From the NCBI RefSeq assembly GCF_052116305.1, contig NZ_JBQKLI010000027.1:1-18077 (forward strand): a stretch of 18,077 bases of DNA. The letters run 5' to 3'. The notes beneath the pieces were generated by a model. The model was not told the DNA's origin. It worked only from the letters and a program-made list of their open reading frames with translations, and ran no database searches. The DNA is from JBQKLI01 sp012798975. Lineage in GTDB: Bacteria; Bacillota; Clostridia; Tissierellales; Peptoniphilaceae. This document shows positions 1 through 6,662 of this stretch, one piece after another. Position 1 is the stretch's first letter. Each line of letters starts with the position of its first letter. Made by a program: the position numbers and the translations under genes.

Positions 1-78
1 CTGCAAGAAAATGATGAGTTTAGATCTTACTATCAAATTCCTGCAAATGAACCTCTAGAATTAGTTGAAATATTGTAA
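1..78 (+). CDS. 3' end of an unidentified gene (partial)
   Basis: Frame 1 is open from the first base to a TAA at 76-78 and encodes 25 residues ending in EPLELVEIL. The gene starts outside the window. The ending is acidic and hydrophobic, with no recognisable motif, so no function is assigned. It converges with the nqr operon. No plus-strand terminator with a T-tract was found after the stop. It could be a chance open frame, since only 78 bases are visible. Confidence 0.45.
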   Translation: MQENDEFRSYYQIPANEPLELVEIL

Positions 79-175
79 AAGAAATCCGTCAACTACCTTG
101 ACACCCATCGCCATCCCTACTGCCTACTCCCTATTTCCTATCCCCTTTCTTTCCCTACCCCCCTCTTTCTCAGAC

Positions 176-210
176 AAAAAAATAGAGAAGGACAGTTGTC
201 CTCCTCTATT
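176..210 (-). terminator. Intrinsic terminator of the nqr operon
   Basis: The arms AATAGAG and CTCTATT enclose AGGACA-GT-TGTCCT, giving an almost perfect stem over 181-210. On the minus strand a run of seven T (182-176) follows. It starts 17 bases after the nqrF stop codon, the expected place for transcription of the five-gene operon to end. Confidence 0.88.
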
Positions 211-226
211 AAAATACCTCTTAAAG

Positions 227-1321
227 CTAAAACTCGTCGAAATATATTTTTTCGTCTGGTACATTTTTTTCATGCAGAGATCCGACGATCGACTCGATCA
301 TTACAGGACTTCCGCATAGGTATGCTTCATAATTTCCATCTTCTTCTAGATACTTTTCAATGGAATTATTCACCCGTCCTTTGTCTCCTGTCCAGCCGGA
401 GTCATCTCCTGCACGGGATAGGGTCGGCATAAATTTAAAATCATGAAGTGTTTCTTCAAACATTTTCATTTCATCTAACAAGAATAGATCTTCTTCCGTT
501 CTCGCACCGAAGTAAAATCTTGCTTTTCGTTTGATGTCGTTGTCTTTCATATGATAAAGAATCGAACGAATCGGTGCAAACCCTGTACCTGCCGCTACAA
601 GAACCATCTCGCTGTCTCCATCATGATAATAAAAATCTCCGTAAGGGCCGTTGATATTTACTTCGTCGCCTACATTGATAAAATTGTGCATATAGGTTGT
701 ACAGATACCCCCTGTGAAACCGATTAAAGTTTCTACATGCTTCTCGTCTGTGATAGAAGATGCAACAGAATAAGCTCTATAAACTTCTTCGTCATTTCCA
801 TCATATTCAGGTGCTTTTACCTGAATATACTGACCGGGTTTGAAGTTGATTTTTTCTCCTTCTGGAAGTTCAAATCGGAATTTCTTGATCTTATCCGTCA
901 TTACTTCAATGTCGACTACCTTTGCATCGTATTCTTTAACATTGAACAATTCTTCAGGGATACTGATTTTAATATTTTCCTTCACCTTGCACTGGCAGGA
1001 AAGTCTTACTTGTCCTTCCAGCTCTTCTGGAGTAAGCCATGGTTTCTCTGTTGCTAAAACAGGACCTCCTCCTTCTAAAACCTGCACCTTGCAGTAGCCG
1101 CAGGATCCTTTCCCCCCGCAGGCAGAAGGTATAAATACTTTTTCGTTTCTCAGAGTATCCAGGAGTGTGTTTCCCCCGTCTACAAGATACTCTTTCTCGT
1201 CGTTGATAATAAGATTTACTTCTCCATAATCGGCAATATATTTGTCCGCAATTGTAAGAACTATGGCGAACAGAGCACATAAACCGGTTATTACCGCTGT
1301 TGTTATTAATACCGTACTCAT
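227..1321 (-). CDS. nqrF: Na+-translocating NADH dehydrogenase subunit F (NADH-oxidising flavoprotein)
   Basis: This 364-residue protein is the electron-input subunit. It takes hydride from NADH onto FAD and passes electrons to a [2Fe-2S] centre. Residues 5-25 form one membrane anchor. A plant-type ferredoxin domain follows, with ligands Cys68, Cys74, Cys77 and Cys109 (CGGKGSCGYC). A ferredoxin-reductase domain covers about 130-364: FAD motif RAYS at 182-185, nucleotide-binding AGTGFAP at 244-250, and CGS at 336-338. Length and order match the NqrF family, and Rnf complexes have no such subunit, so the cluster is named Nqr. The ATG follows TAGGAGGCGGAAA, and the gene begins 10 bases after nqrE. 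It is the last gene before a strong terminator. Identity is secure. The electron acceptor of the whole complex is not, because nqrA is missing from the cluster. Confidence 0.95.
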   Translation of the reverse strand: MSTVLITTAVITGLCALFAIVLTIADKYIADYGEVNLIINDEKEYLVDGGNTLLDTLRNEKVFIPSACGGKGSCGYCKVQVLEGGGPVLATEKPWLTPEELEGQVRLSCQCKVKENIKISIPEELFNVKEYDAKVVDIEVMTDKIKKFRFELPEGEKINFKPGQYIQVKAPEYDGNDEEVYRAYSVASSITDEKHVETLIGFTGGICTTYMHNFINVGDEVNINGPYGDFYYHDGDSEMVLVAAGTGFAPIRSILYHMKDNDIKRKARFYFGARTEEDLFLLDEMKMFEETLHDFKFMPTLSRAGDDSGWTGDKGRVNNSIEKYLEEDGNYEAYLCGSPVMIESIVGSLHEKNVPDEKIYFDEF

Positions 1322-1331
1322 TTTCCGCCTC

Positions 1332-1916
1332 CTATGATATTTGAACGATTCCGGAAAAACCGATAAAAGCCATGGCCATAATTCCGGTGATAATAAGAGT
1401 TATAGGCGCTCCCTGCAGTCCTTCCGGCAGTGCATCTTCATTAATTCTATGCCTAATCCCTGACATAGTTATAATTGCCAAGGCCCAGCCAAGTCCTGAT
1501 CCGATAGAAAAACCAACGGTTTGAAGGAAATTATACTCTCGGATAACCATGAAAAGGGAAACTCCAAGGATCGCACAGTTTACAGTGATAAGAGGAAGGA
1601 AGATTCCCAATGCATAGTAGAGATTTGGAATATATCGTTCCAATATCATCTCTAAAAGCTGTACGAAAGCCGCTATCGAAATAATAAACACGATAAAACG
1701 CAGATACTCGATATTGAAATAAACCATAAGGTCATAAAGGAAATAGTTTATGATCGTTGTAATTGTAATTACAAAGGTAACAGCAATTCCAAGTCCTGTC
1801 GCTGTTTCTATTTCTTTACTTACTGCTATAAACGAGCACATTCCAAGGAAATTACTAAATATCATATTGCTCGTAAAGATAGATGCAAAAAAGATTACTA
1901 ATGGATGTATAGTCAT
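1332..1916 (-). CDS. nqrE: Na+-translocating NADH dehydrogenase subunit E
   Basis: This integral membrane subunit of 194 residues, with about six hydrophobic helices, is homologous to RnfA. With NqrD it forms an antiparallel pseudo-symmetric pair that holds an iron centre in the membrane, relaying electrons between NqrF and NqrC. The two expected cysteines are visible: Cys27 in GMCSF and Cys114 in TVNCAILG. The start ATG overlaps the nqrD stop as TAATG and is preceded by AAGGAG, which suggests translational coupling and matched amounts of the two subunits. Length is normal for the family. On sequence alone it could equally be called rnfA; the adjacent nqrF decides the name. Confidence 0.93.
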   Translation of the reverse strand: MTIHPLVIFFASIFTSNMIFSNFLGMCSFIAVSKEIETATGLGIAVTFVITITTIINYFLYDLMVYFNIEYLRFIVFIISIAAFVQLLEMILERYIPNLYYALGIFLPLITVNCAILGVSLFMVIREYNFLQTVGFSIGSGLGWALAIITMSGIRHRINEDALPEGLQGAPITLIITGIMAMAFIGFSGIVQIS

Positions 1917-2530
1917 TATTTAGCTCCTTCCTTCTTTTTTCGGTAATTGAAAGCCAGCCACATGATAATCGGAAGGATAAAGAAAGCTCCCGGCGGCATA
2001 ACCATCATCGTCCATGGTGTAAAAGATTCCGGCATAATTCTGATTCCGAAAAGAGAACCAAATCCTAGCAGCTCTCTTACAAAAGCAATCAGCAGCAGCA
2101 CAATCGTATACCCTATCCCTGAGATGAATCCGTCTACAAAAGAAGGCAATGGCTTGTTTGCAATCGCATAAGCTTCCGCTCTTCCCATGATAATACAGTT
2201 CGTAATAATCAAGCCGACATAAGGCCCTAAGGTCTTGCTCATCTCTGGCATATAGGCCTTCAAAAAGATATCTACAATGATTACATAAAAGGAAATGATA
2301 AACACTTGAACCATCATACGGATATGCTTCGGTGTAATATTACGAAGAAGAGAGATAGTTAAGGATGATAATGCAGTTACAATCGCAAGGGCAATCCCCA
2401 TTACTAAGGAGTTCATCGCTAAGTTTGTGACCGCAAGGGTTGAACAGATTCCGACAACTTGAAACAGCACAGGGTTGTCATGTAGCAGGCCGTCTCCAAC
2501 AATTTTTTTGTAATTTGTTTTATTTGCCAT
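1916..2530 (-). CDS. nqrD: Na+-translocating NADH dehydrogenase subunit D
   Basis: This 204-residue multi-helix membrane protein is homologous to RnfE. Cys29 (VGICS) and Cys112 (ITNCIIMGRAEA) are the iron ligands shared with NqrE; the positions agree with those I recall for Vibrio cholerae NqrD. The start lies two bases after the nqrC stop and is preceded by GGAGG. The cytoplasmic C-terminus is rich in lysine (YRKKKEGAK). Nothing is unusual in the subunit itself, and every key residue of the electron path through D and E is kept. Confidence 0.93.
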   Translation of the reverse strand: MANKTNYKKIVGDGLLHDNPVLFQVVGICSTLAVTNLAMNSLVMGIALAIVTALSSLTISLLRNITPKHIRMMVQVFIISFYVIIVDIFLKAYMPEMSKTLGPYVGLIITNCIIMGRAEAYAIANKPLPSFVDGFISGIGYTIVLLLIAFVRELLGFGSLFGIRIMPESFTPWTMMVMPPGAFFILPIIMWLAFNYRKKKEGAK

Positions 2531-2532
2531 TT

Positions 2533-3141
2533 TTACATACCTCCCTTGCTTTTGATAAATTCTGTAATATCTTCATTCAGCATATTTATGACAAACGTAG
2601 ACGTTTGTGTAGCACCGGCTATGGCATCTACATTCCCGCCGTCGGCAGGTCTTGAAATAAAGATTTCTCCAGGAGAGGACCCTGAGATATCTAGATCTCT
2701 GTACTGGCTTTTATATTCCTCTTCGGAAATACGGCCGCCAAGCCCCGGTGTTTCGTCTTGTTTTATAAACTCTATACCTGTTACAGTTTCCATATCCGCT
2801 GTTACACCCAAATATCCCTCAATACTTCCCCATAATCCGGGTCCAGCAAAAGGTGCGGCATAGGCAGCAGGCTCTCCGTTTTCTTCTAGTATATATACAC
2901 TTTCTCCTTCATACTGCTCTTCTGTTATTCTTTCGTCGAATACTGTATCGATCTCTTCCGGTTCCGCTTCTTCTGGAAGAATATCAAACACCGCTAGGAT
3001 CTTTTGTTTTAATTCGATTTCCTGGTTGAATTCGATTTTTGGCTGAGAAACACCGTTAATCAGTGCTAATATCGCCGTAAGCACACCAGTTAGAATAATC
3101 ATAAAGACGACAGGAAACAATAATCCTTTTTTCTTAGTCAT
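2533..3141 (-). CDS. nqrC: Na+-translocating NADH dehydrogenase subunit C (covalent FMN)
   Basis: This 202-residue protein has one N-terminal membrane anchor (about 8-30) and an extracytoplasmic FMN-binding domain. It is homologous to RnfG. It receives electrons from the NqrD/E iron site and passes them to NqrB. The flavinylation motif is DAIAGATQTS at 172-181, with Thr178 the predicted phosphoester-linked residue. The usual Ser/Thr three residues before that Thr is Ala here. The family motif DETPGLGGRI (129-138) is present. The protein is shorter than proteobacterial NqrC, which is around 260 residues, and closer to RnfG. Modification needs an ApbE flavin transferase, which is not encoded in the window. 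The start overlaps the nqrB stop (TAATG) and is preceded by GGAGG. Confidence 0.9.
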   Translation of the reverse strand: MTKKKGLLFPVVFMIILTGVLTAILALINGVSQPKIEFNQEIELKQKILAVFDILPEEAEPEEIDTVFDERITEEQYEGESVYILEENGEPAAYAAPFAGPGLWGSIEGYLGVTADMETVTGIEFIKQDETPGLGGRISEEEYKSQYRDLDISGSSPGEIFISRPADGGNVDAIAGATQTSTFVINMLNEDITEFIKSKGGM

Positions 3142-4112
3142 TATACTGCCGCCTCCTTTGCTTTTTTATTTGCAGCTCTTTGTTTCACTGCGTAATCGAT
3201 AATCGGTGCAAATAGATTTCCCATAAGAATCGCAAACATCATACCTCCTGAGAACAATGCAAAACCTCTTATAATTACTGTTACTACCCCGATTATAATT
3301 CCGTACATCCACTTGCCAGGCACCGTTTTCGCGGCCGAAATAGGATCTGTCGCCATAAATACAGTTCCGAACAAGAATCCTCCGATTAACATTCCGTAAA
3401 TCGGATTCGGTACAGATTCAACTCCCATAAAATGAAATACAGAAGATAAAGCTGCAAAACCTAAAACAGTTCCTGCCATAATCTCCCAAGAAGCAACCTT
3501 TTTATAAATCAGGTACACTGCAGATATCAGGATTAGAATCTTAGACGTTTCTCCGATAACCCCCGGCACATTTCCAATTAGAAGATTAACAAGATCTGTT
3601 AATTCTCCTCCATTTCGAAATAGCAGCATCGGTGTTGCTGTCGTTACTGCATCGATATGAGGCAGGATATAAGCTCCAAATCCTCCCGGCAGCCCTTGTG
3701 CTGCTTCATTCCAGAAAATGGTCAAAGGATTGGCAAAGTTGATATAAATAAAAGCTCGTCCTACCAAAGCAGGATTAAAAACATTTTTACCAAATCCTCC
3801 AAATACCATCTTCCCAAAAAACACCCCAAAAGCAATCCCTGCTGCTGATATCCAAAAAGGCAGCGACACAGGCAATGTCATCGTATAAAGAATGCTCGTA
3901 ATGATCACCGCTTCCGAGATTTTTTTCTTATTAAAAATCTTTCTTTCGCATACATACTCTACTACAACTGCTGCTATTAAGTTTAAAAGCAGCAATGCTA
4001 ATACACGCCATCCAAAAGTATATATTGCGTATAATGCAATAACACATAAAGGAATCAATACGGTACGCATCATTTTCTGTTTCATAAAGTATTTTCCATA
4101 AAGTTCTTTCAA
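3141..4112 (-). CDS. nqrB: Na+-translocating NADH dehydrogenase subunit B (short, RnfD-like)
   Basis: This membrane subunit of the Nqr/Rnf superfamily carries covalent FMN and contains the sodium pathway. Characteristic stretches are GKNVFNPALVGRAF (about 109-122) and the flavinylation motif DAVTTATP (about 154-161, predicted Thr160), followed by several C-terminal helices. I chose the TTG at 4112 because GGAGG at 4121-4125 sits eight bases upstream. An in-frame GTG at 4127 would put the ribosome binding site inside the gene. The product is 323 residues. Classical NqrB is about 410 and has a longer cytoplasmic N-terminus that contacts NqrA, whereas RnfD is about 310-350. The shortness fits the absence of nqrA beside it. 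It is the first gene of the operon. Calling it rnfD would also be defensible. Confidence 0.9.
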   Translation of the reverse strand: MKELYGKYFMKQKMMRTVLIPLCVIALYAIYTFGWRVLALLLLNLIAAVVVEYVCERKIFNKKKISEAVIITSILYTMTLPVSLPFWISAAGIAFGVFFGKMVFGGFGKNVFNPALVGRAFIYINFANPLTIFWNEAAQGLPGGFGAYILPHIDAVTTATPMLLFRNGGELTDLVNLLIGNVPGVIGETSKILILISAVYLIYKKVASWEIMAGTVLGFAALSSVFHFMGVESVPNPIYGMLIGGFLFGTVFMATDPISAAKTVPGKWMYGIIIGVVTVIIRGFALFSGGMMFAILMGNLFAPIIDYAVKQRAANKKAKEAAV

Positions 4113-4120
4113 ATAATACA

Positions 4121-4125
4121 CCTCC
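4121..4125 (-). promoter_or_regulatory. Ribosome binding site that sets the TTG start of nqrB
   Basis: GGAGG on the minus strand lies eight bases before TTG AAA GAA. No comparable site precedes the in-frame GTG at 4127 or the ATG at 4085. Confidence 0.7.
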
Positions 4126-4127
4126 AC

Positions 4128-4443
4128 AAAAAAATTTAGATAAATATTTAATTATACAAACCATAACACCGATTCCGCATTCAAAAAATCGATTCTTATA
4201 GTTTAATATATCTCCATTTCGATTATACCTGAATAGAACATAAATTTCTTGTAAAACATTATCTTTCTTTCAATTTTATTATAAATCTTTTTCAAGAAAC
4301 AGTTTCATATTTTTGATCAGATTATAATCTTATTTTGATATCAAGCCTATTATATTATCTTCTCTATAATATTCTATGCTGCCTTTTGCTTTTTTATAAA
4401 GGCCATATTTTAGGCTTTTATCCGCCTATAGTATTTCTTTGGC
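4128..4443. other. AT-rich leader between hcp and nqrB
   Basis: There is no plausible gene here. The DNA is very AT-rich and must hold the nqr promoter if the operon is transcribed separately from hcp, as the hcp terminator suggests. Several minus-strand TATAAT hexamers exist (for example at 4222-4227 and 4151-4156), but none has a good -35 partner at 16-18 bases, so no promoter is called. No riboswitch fold was recognised. Confidence 0.5.
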
Positions 4444-4472
4444 AAAAAAAGGACTGCACAAATGTGCAGTCC
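4444..4472 (-). terminator. Intrinsic terminator of hcp
   Basis: GGACTGCAC-AAAT-GTGCAGTCC forms a perfect nine-pair stem at 4451-4472. Seven T follow on the minus strand (4450-4444). It lies 33 bases after the hcp stop codon and separates hcp from the nqr operon. Confidence 0.93.
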
Positions 4473-4505
4473 AAAGAGACTTGGGTTTTATATTTACAGC
4501 CAAAA

Positions 4506-6074
4506 TTATCCTAAGATTTCCGCTAAATCTTTTGCGTATTCTCCTGTAGGGCTGATATTGAATTTCTCTACTAATAGATTCAATACATTTTCTGAAACGA
4601 AAGCTGGAAGTGTAGGTCCTAAATAAATATCTTCGATTCCTAGATATAATAATGTTAATAATACACAAACCGCTTTTTGCTCATACCAAGAAAGAACGAT
4701 AGATAATGGAAGATCGTTTACGCCGCAGTCGAATGCCTCTGCTAAAGCTACCGCAACACTGATTGCACTGTAAGCATCATTACATTGTCCCATATCCAAG
4801 ATTCTTGGAAGTCCTGCAACAGTACCTAAATCAAGGTCGTTGAAACGGAATTTACCGCAGGCAAGTGTTAAGATTACAGAGTCGTCTGGAGTATTTTCTA
4901 CTAATTTTGTATAGTAGTTTCTTCCCGGTTTCGCACCGTCGCATCCTCCTACTAAGAAGAAGTGGCTGATATCTCCACCTTTAACAGCATCTACTATGGC
5001 ACCTGCATTTGCAAGAACTGCATCATGTCCAAATCCTGTTGTTACCTCTGTTCCTCCGTTGATTCCTGTAAAGTCTTGATCTTCATCATATCCGCCTAGT
5101 TCTAAAGCTTTTTCAATAACAGGTGTAAAGTCTTTGTCGTCTCCGATATGAACCATTCCCGGGTAATCTACTACGGATGTAGTAAAGATTCTGTCGCTGT
5201 AGCTGTCTTTAACTGGCATAATGCAGTTTGTTGTAAACAAAACAGGTCCTGGAATATTGTCGAATTCTTTTTGCTGATTTTGCCAAGCAGTTCCAAAGTT
5301 CCCTTTTAAGTGTGAATATTTTTTAAGCTCTGGATATGCACAGCCTGGAAGCATTTCTCCATGAGTATAGATGTTGATGCCTTTTCCTTCTGTCTGCTCT
5401 AAAAGAAGTTTCATATCTCTTAGATCATGACCTGTAATAACGATGAAAGGTCCCTTTTCAATTTTCAAAGATACTGTAGTAGGCTCTGGTTTTCCATAAG
5501 ATGTTGTATTCGCTTTATCAAGAAGTTCCATGGTCTTAAGGTTGATTTCTCCCTCTTTCATAACAAGACCCAATAGCTTTTCCTGATCTGTTTCTTCTGC
5601 TAATGCAATCATGCCTTCATAGAAGAAATCATTCACTTCATCAGACTCGTATCCTTGAACTCTTGCATGATGAGCGTAAGCTCCTGTACCTCTTAAACCG
5701 AATAAAAGAAGTGATTTTAAAGATTTAATATCTTCATTTTCTTCTTCCCAAATATTGTTTAAGTCGTAAGCCGGGAACAATTCTCCATTTCCATGATCGT
5801 TTTTAATAGATTTTGCTCTTTGAATAAATCTTTTTATCGACTCGTCGTCAAAGTTTACATTTGTAATCGCTACAAATAGTCCGTCGATCATCATAGAGTC
5901 TGTTTCAGCATCTCTATTCCCATTCTTTCTAACAGCTTGAGCTAAAGCGATAAGCTCACCTGTTAAAACATCTTGTAAATTTGCTGTTTCGGCAGTCTTG
6001 CCGCAAACACCTACTTTAGTACAAGCTTCCCCTTTTGCAGTCTGCTCGCATTGAAAACAAAACATATTTTCCAT
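4506..6074 (-). CDS. hcp: Hydroxylamine reductase / hybrid-cluster protein, class I
   Basis: This cytoplasmic iron-sulfur protein of 522 residues reduces NO (and hydroxylamine in vitro), and protects anaerobes from nitrosative stress. The N-terminal cysteines Cys6, Cys9, Cys18 and Cys24 (spacing C-x2-C-x8-C-x5-C) fit the [4Fe-4S] pattern of class I enzymes of strict anaerobes. Hybrid-cluster ligands are all visible: His216 (TGHDLRD), Glu240 (THGEMLPG), Cys284 (TTNCIMP), Cys378 (VGGCDG), Cys406 (LACGKFRF), Cys431 (MGQCNDAY), and Glu465/Lys467 (SWYEQKAV). The start at 6074 has AGGGGG eight bases upstream and gives the usual MENMFCFQCEQ beginning. An upstream in-frame ATG at 6116 would add 14 residues and lacks such a site. 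The gene is a single unit with its own promoter, palindrome and terminator. No hcr reductase gene is adjacent. Confidence 0.97.
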   Translation of the reverse strand: MENMFCFQCEQTAKGEACTKVGVCGKTAETANLQDVLTGELIALAQAVRKNGNRDAETDSMMIDGLFVAITNVNFDDESIKRFIQRAKSIKNDHGNGELFPAYDLNNIWEEENEDIKSLKSLLLFGLRGTGAYAHHARVQGYESDEVNDFFYEGMIALAEETDQEKLLGLVMKEGEINLKTMELLDKANTTSYGKPEPTTVSLKIEKGPFIVITGHDLRDMKLLLEQTEGKGINIYTHGEMLPGCAYPELKKYSHLKGNFGTAWQNQQKEFDNIPGPVLFTTNCIMPVKDSYSDRIFTTSVVDYPGMVHIGDDKDFTPVIEKALELGGYDEDQDFTGINGGTEVTTGFGHDAVLANAGAIVDAVKGGDISHFFLVGGCDGAKPGRNYYTKLVENTPDDSVILTLACGKFRFNDLDLGTVAGLPRILDMGQCNDAYSAISVAVALAEAFDCGVNDLPLSIVLSWYEQKAVCVLLTLLYLGIEDIYLGPTLPAFVSENVLNLLVEKFNISPTGEYAKDLAEILG

Positions 6075-6082
6075 TTTTAAAA

Positions 6083-6088
6083 CCCCCT
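6083..6088 (-). promoter_or_regulatory. Ribosome binding site that sets the hcp start
   Basis: AGGGGG on the minus strand, eight bases before the ATG at 6074, favours this start over the in-frame ATG at 6116. Confidence 0.7.
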
Positions 6089-6136
6089 GTTTATGTGTGT
6101 CGGTTAGTTTACTCATTGCTTATTCATTATACCCAT

Positions 6137-6180
6137 ATTATAAACGGCACAATCAAGCCATTTCCGTAACCTATGTTACG
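6137..6180 (-). promoter_or_regulatory. hcp promoter with a Crp/Fnr-type operator (HcpR-like)
   Basis: A perfect palindrome CGTAAC-CTAT-GTTACG lies at 6165-6180. A minus-strand TATAAT lies at 6142-6137, which predicts a transcription start near 6130-6131. The palindrome centre then falls at about -42, the class II activator position where a bound Crp/Fnr-family protein replaces a -35 box. The actual -35 sequence (GGAAAT) is poor, which fits activator dependence. Crp/Fnr-family regulators named HcpR are known to control hcp in anaerobes; assigning HcpR here is inference. A second TATAAT (6131-6126), with TTGATT 19 bases upstream, is a weaker alternative. Confidence 0.65.
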
Positions 6181-6207
6181 TAAACAGATTATTTTTATAT
6201 GTTTTGC

Positions 6208-6240
6208 AAAAAAAAACAAAAACCGGATCAACCGGTTTTT
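6208..6240 (-). terminator. Intrinsic terminator of the HU gene
   Basis: AAAAACCGG-ATCAA-CCGGTTTTT pairs over 6218-6240. A nine-T run on the minus strand follows after one G (6216-6208). It starts three bases after the HU stop codon. Confidence 0.9.
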
Positions 6241-6243
6241 GAA

Positions 6244-6525
6244 TTATTTTTTATTAACAGCTTCTTTTAGAGATTTTCCAGCTTTAAAAACAGGAGCTTT
6301 AGAAGCAGGAATCTGAATTTTTTCTTCAGGATTTCTTGGGTTTCTTCCTTCTCTTGCTTTACGGTCGCGAGCCTCAAAAGTACCAAATCCAACTAATTGA
6401 ACTTTGTCTCCTTTTGCTAATGTTTCCTGAATTGTTTCTAAAAATGCGTTTAACGCTCTTTCAGACTCTACTTTTGTAAGATTACTTTTTTCTGCAATAC
6501 TTGATAATAACTCAGCTTTGTTCAT
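6244..6525 (-). CDS. HU-family DNA-binding protein
   Basis: This 93-residue nucleoid protein forms a homodimer that bends and compacts DNA without sequence preference. The HU/IHF signature GFGTFEARDRKAREGRNP runs from 46 to 63, with the intercalating Pro63 at the tip of the beta arm. Length and the lysine-rich C-terminus are typical. AAGGAGGG sits upstream of the ATG. The gene has a near-consensus promoter and a strong terminator of its own, so it is probably a highly expressed monocistronic gene. In many Clostridia an HU gene lies in this same neighbourhood downstream of mfd, so it is probably the main housekeeping HU. Confidence 0.97.
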   Translation of the reverse strand: MNKAELLSSIAEKSNLTKVESERALNAFLETIQETLAKGDKVQLVGFGTFEARDRKAREGRNPRNPEEKIQIPASKAPVFKAGKSLKEAVNKK

Positions 6526-6599
6526 TAAAATATTCCCTCCTTAGGATTTAAATCATCTTTTCGATACCACTTTGCAACACAAAGTTTATACCTGTTAAG

Positions 6600-6628
6600 A
6601 TTATAGTTGAACTTTCTCACTTTTTCAA
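6600..6628 (-). promoter_or_regulatory. Sigma-A promoter of the HU gene
   Basis: On the minus strand TTGAAA (6628-6623), a 17-base spacer and a perfect TATAAT (6605-6600) form a near-consensus promoter. It lies about 75 bases upstream of the HU start codon. Confidence 0.82.
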
Positions 6629-6662
6629 GTAATTTCGCAATATTAAGCCTTTACTGTGTGGA

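Noticed and set aside
737..1097. Two plus-strand frames antisense to nqrF
   Set aside because: They mirror the coding strand of nqrF and show no independent coding signal.
227..4127. Calling the cluster an Rnf complex
   Set aside because: The Rnf-specific ferredoxin subunit RnfB and RnfC are absent, and NqrF, which is specific to Nqr, is present and complete.
3931..4164. 77-codon minus-strand frame at the start of nqrB
   Set aside because: It overlaps nqrB in another frame, has a Cys- and Ile-rich composition without a motif, and nqrB has the good ribosome binding site.
4128..4443. A promoter or riboswitch upstream of nqrB
   Set aside because: Several TATAAT hexamers exist but none has a -35 partner at normal spacing, and no known riboswitch core was recognised.
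4426..4668. 80-codon minus-strand frame over the hcp 3' end and terminator
   Set aside because: It is out of frame with hcp and continues through the hcp terminator; no family resemblance.
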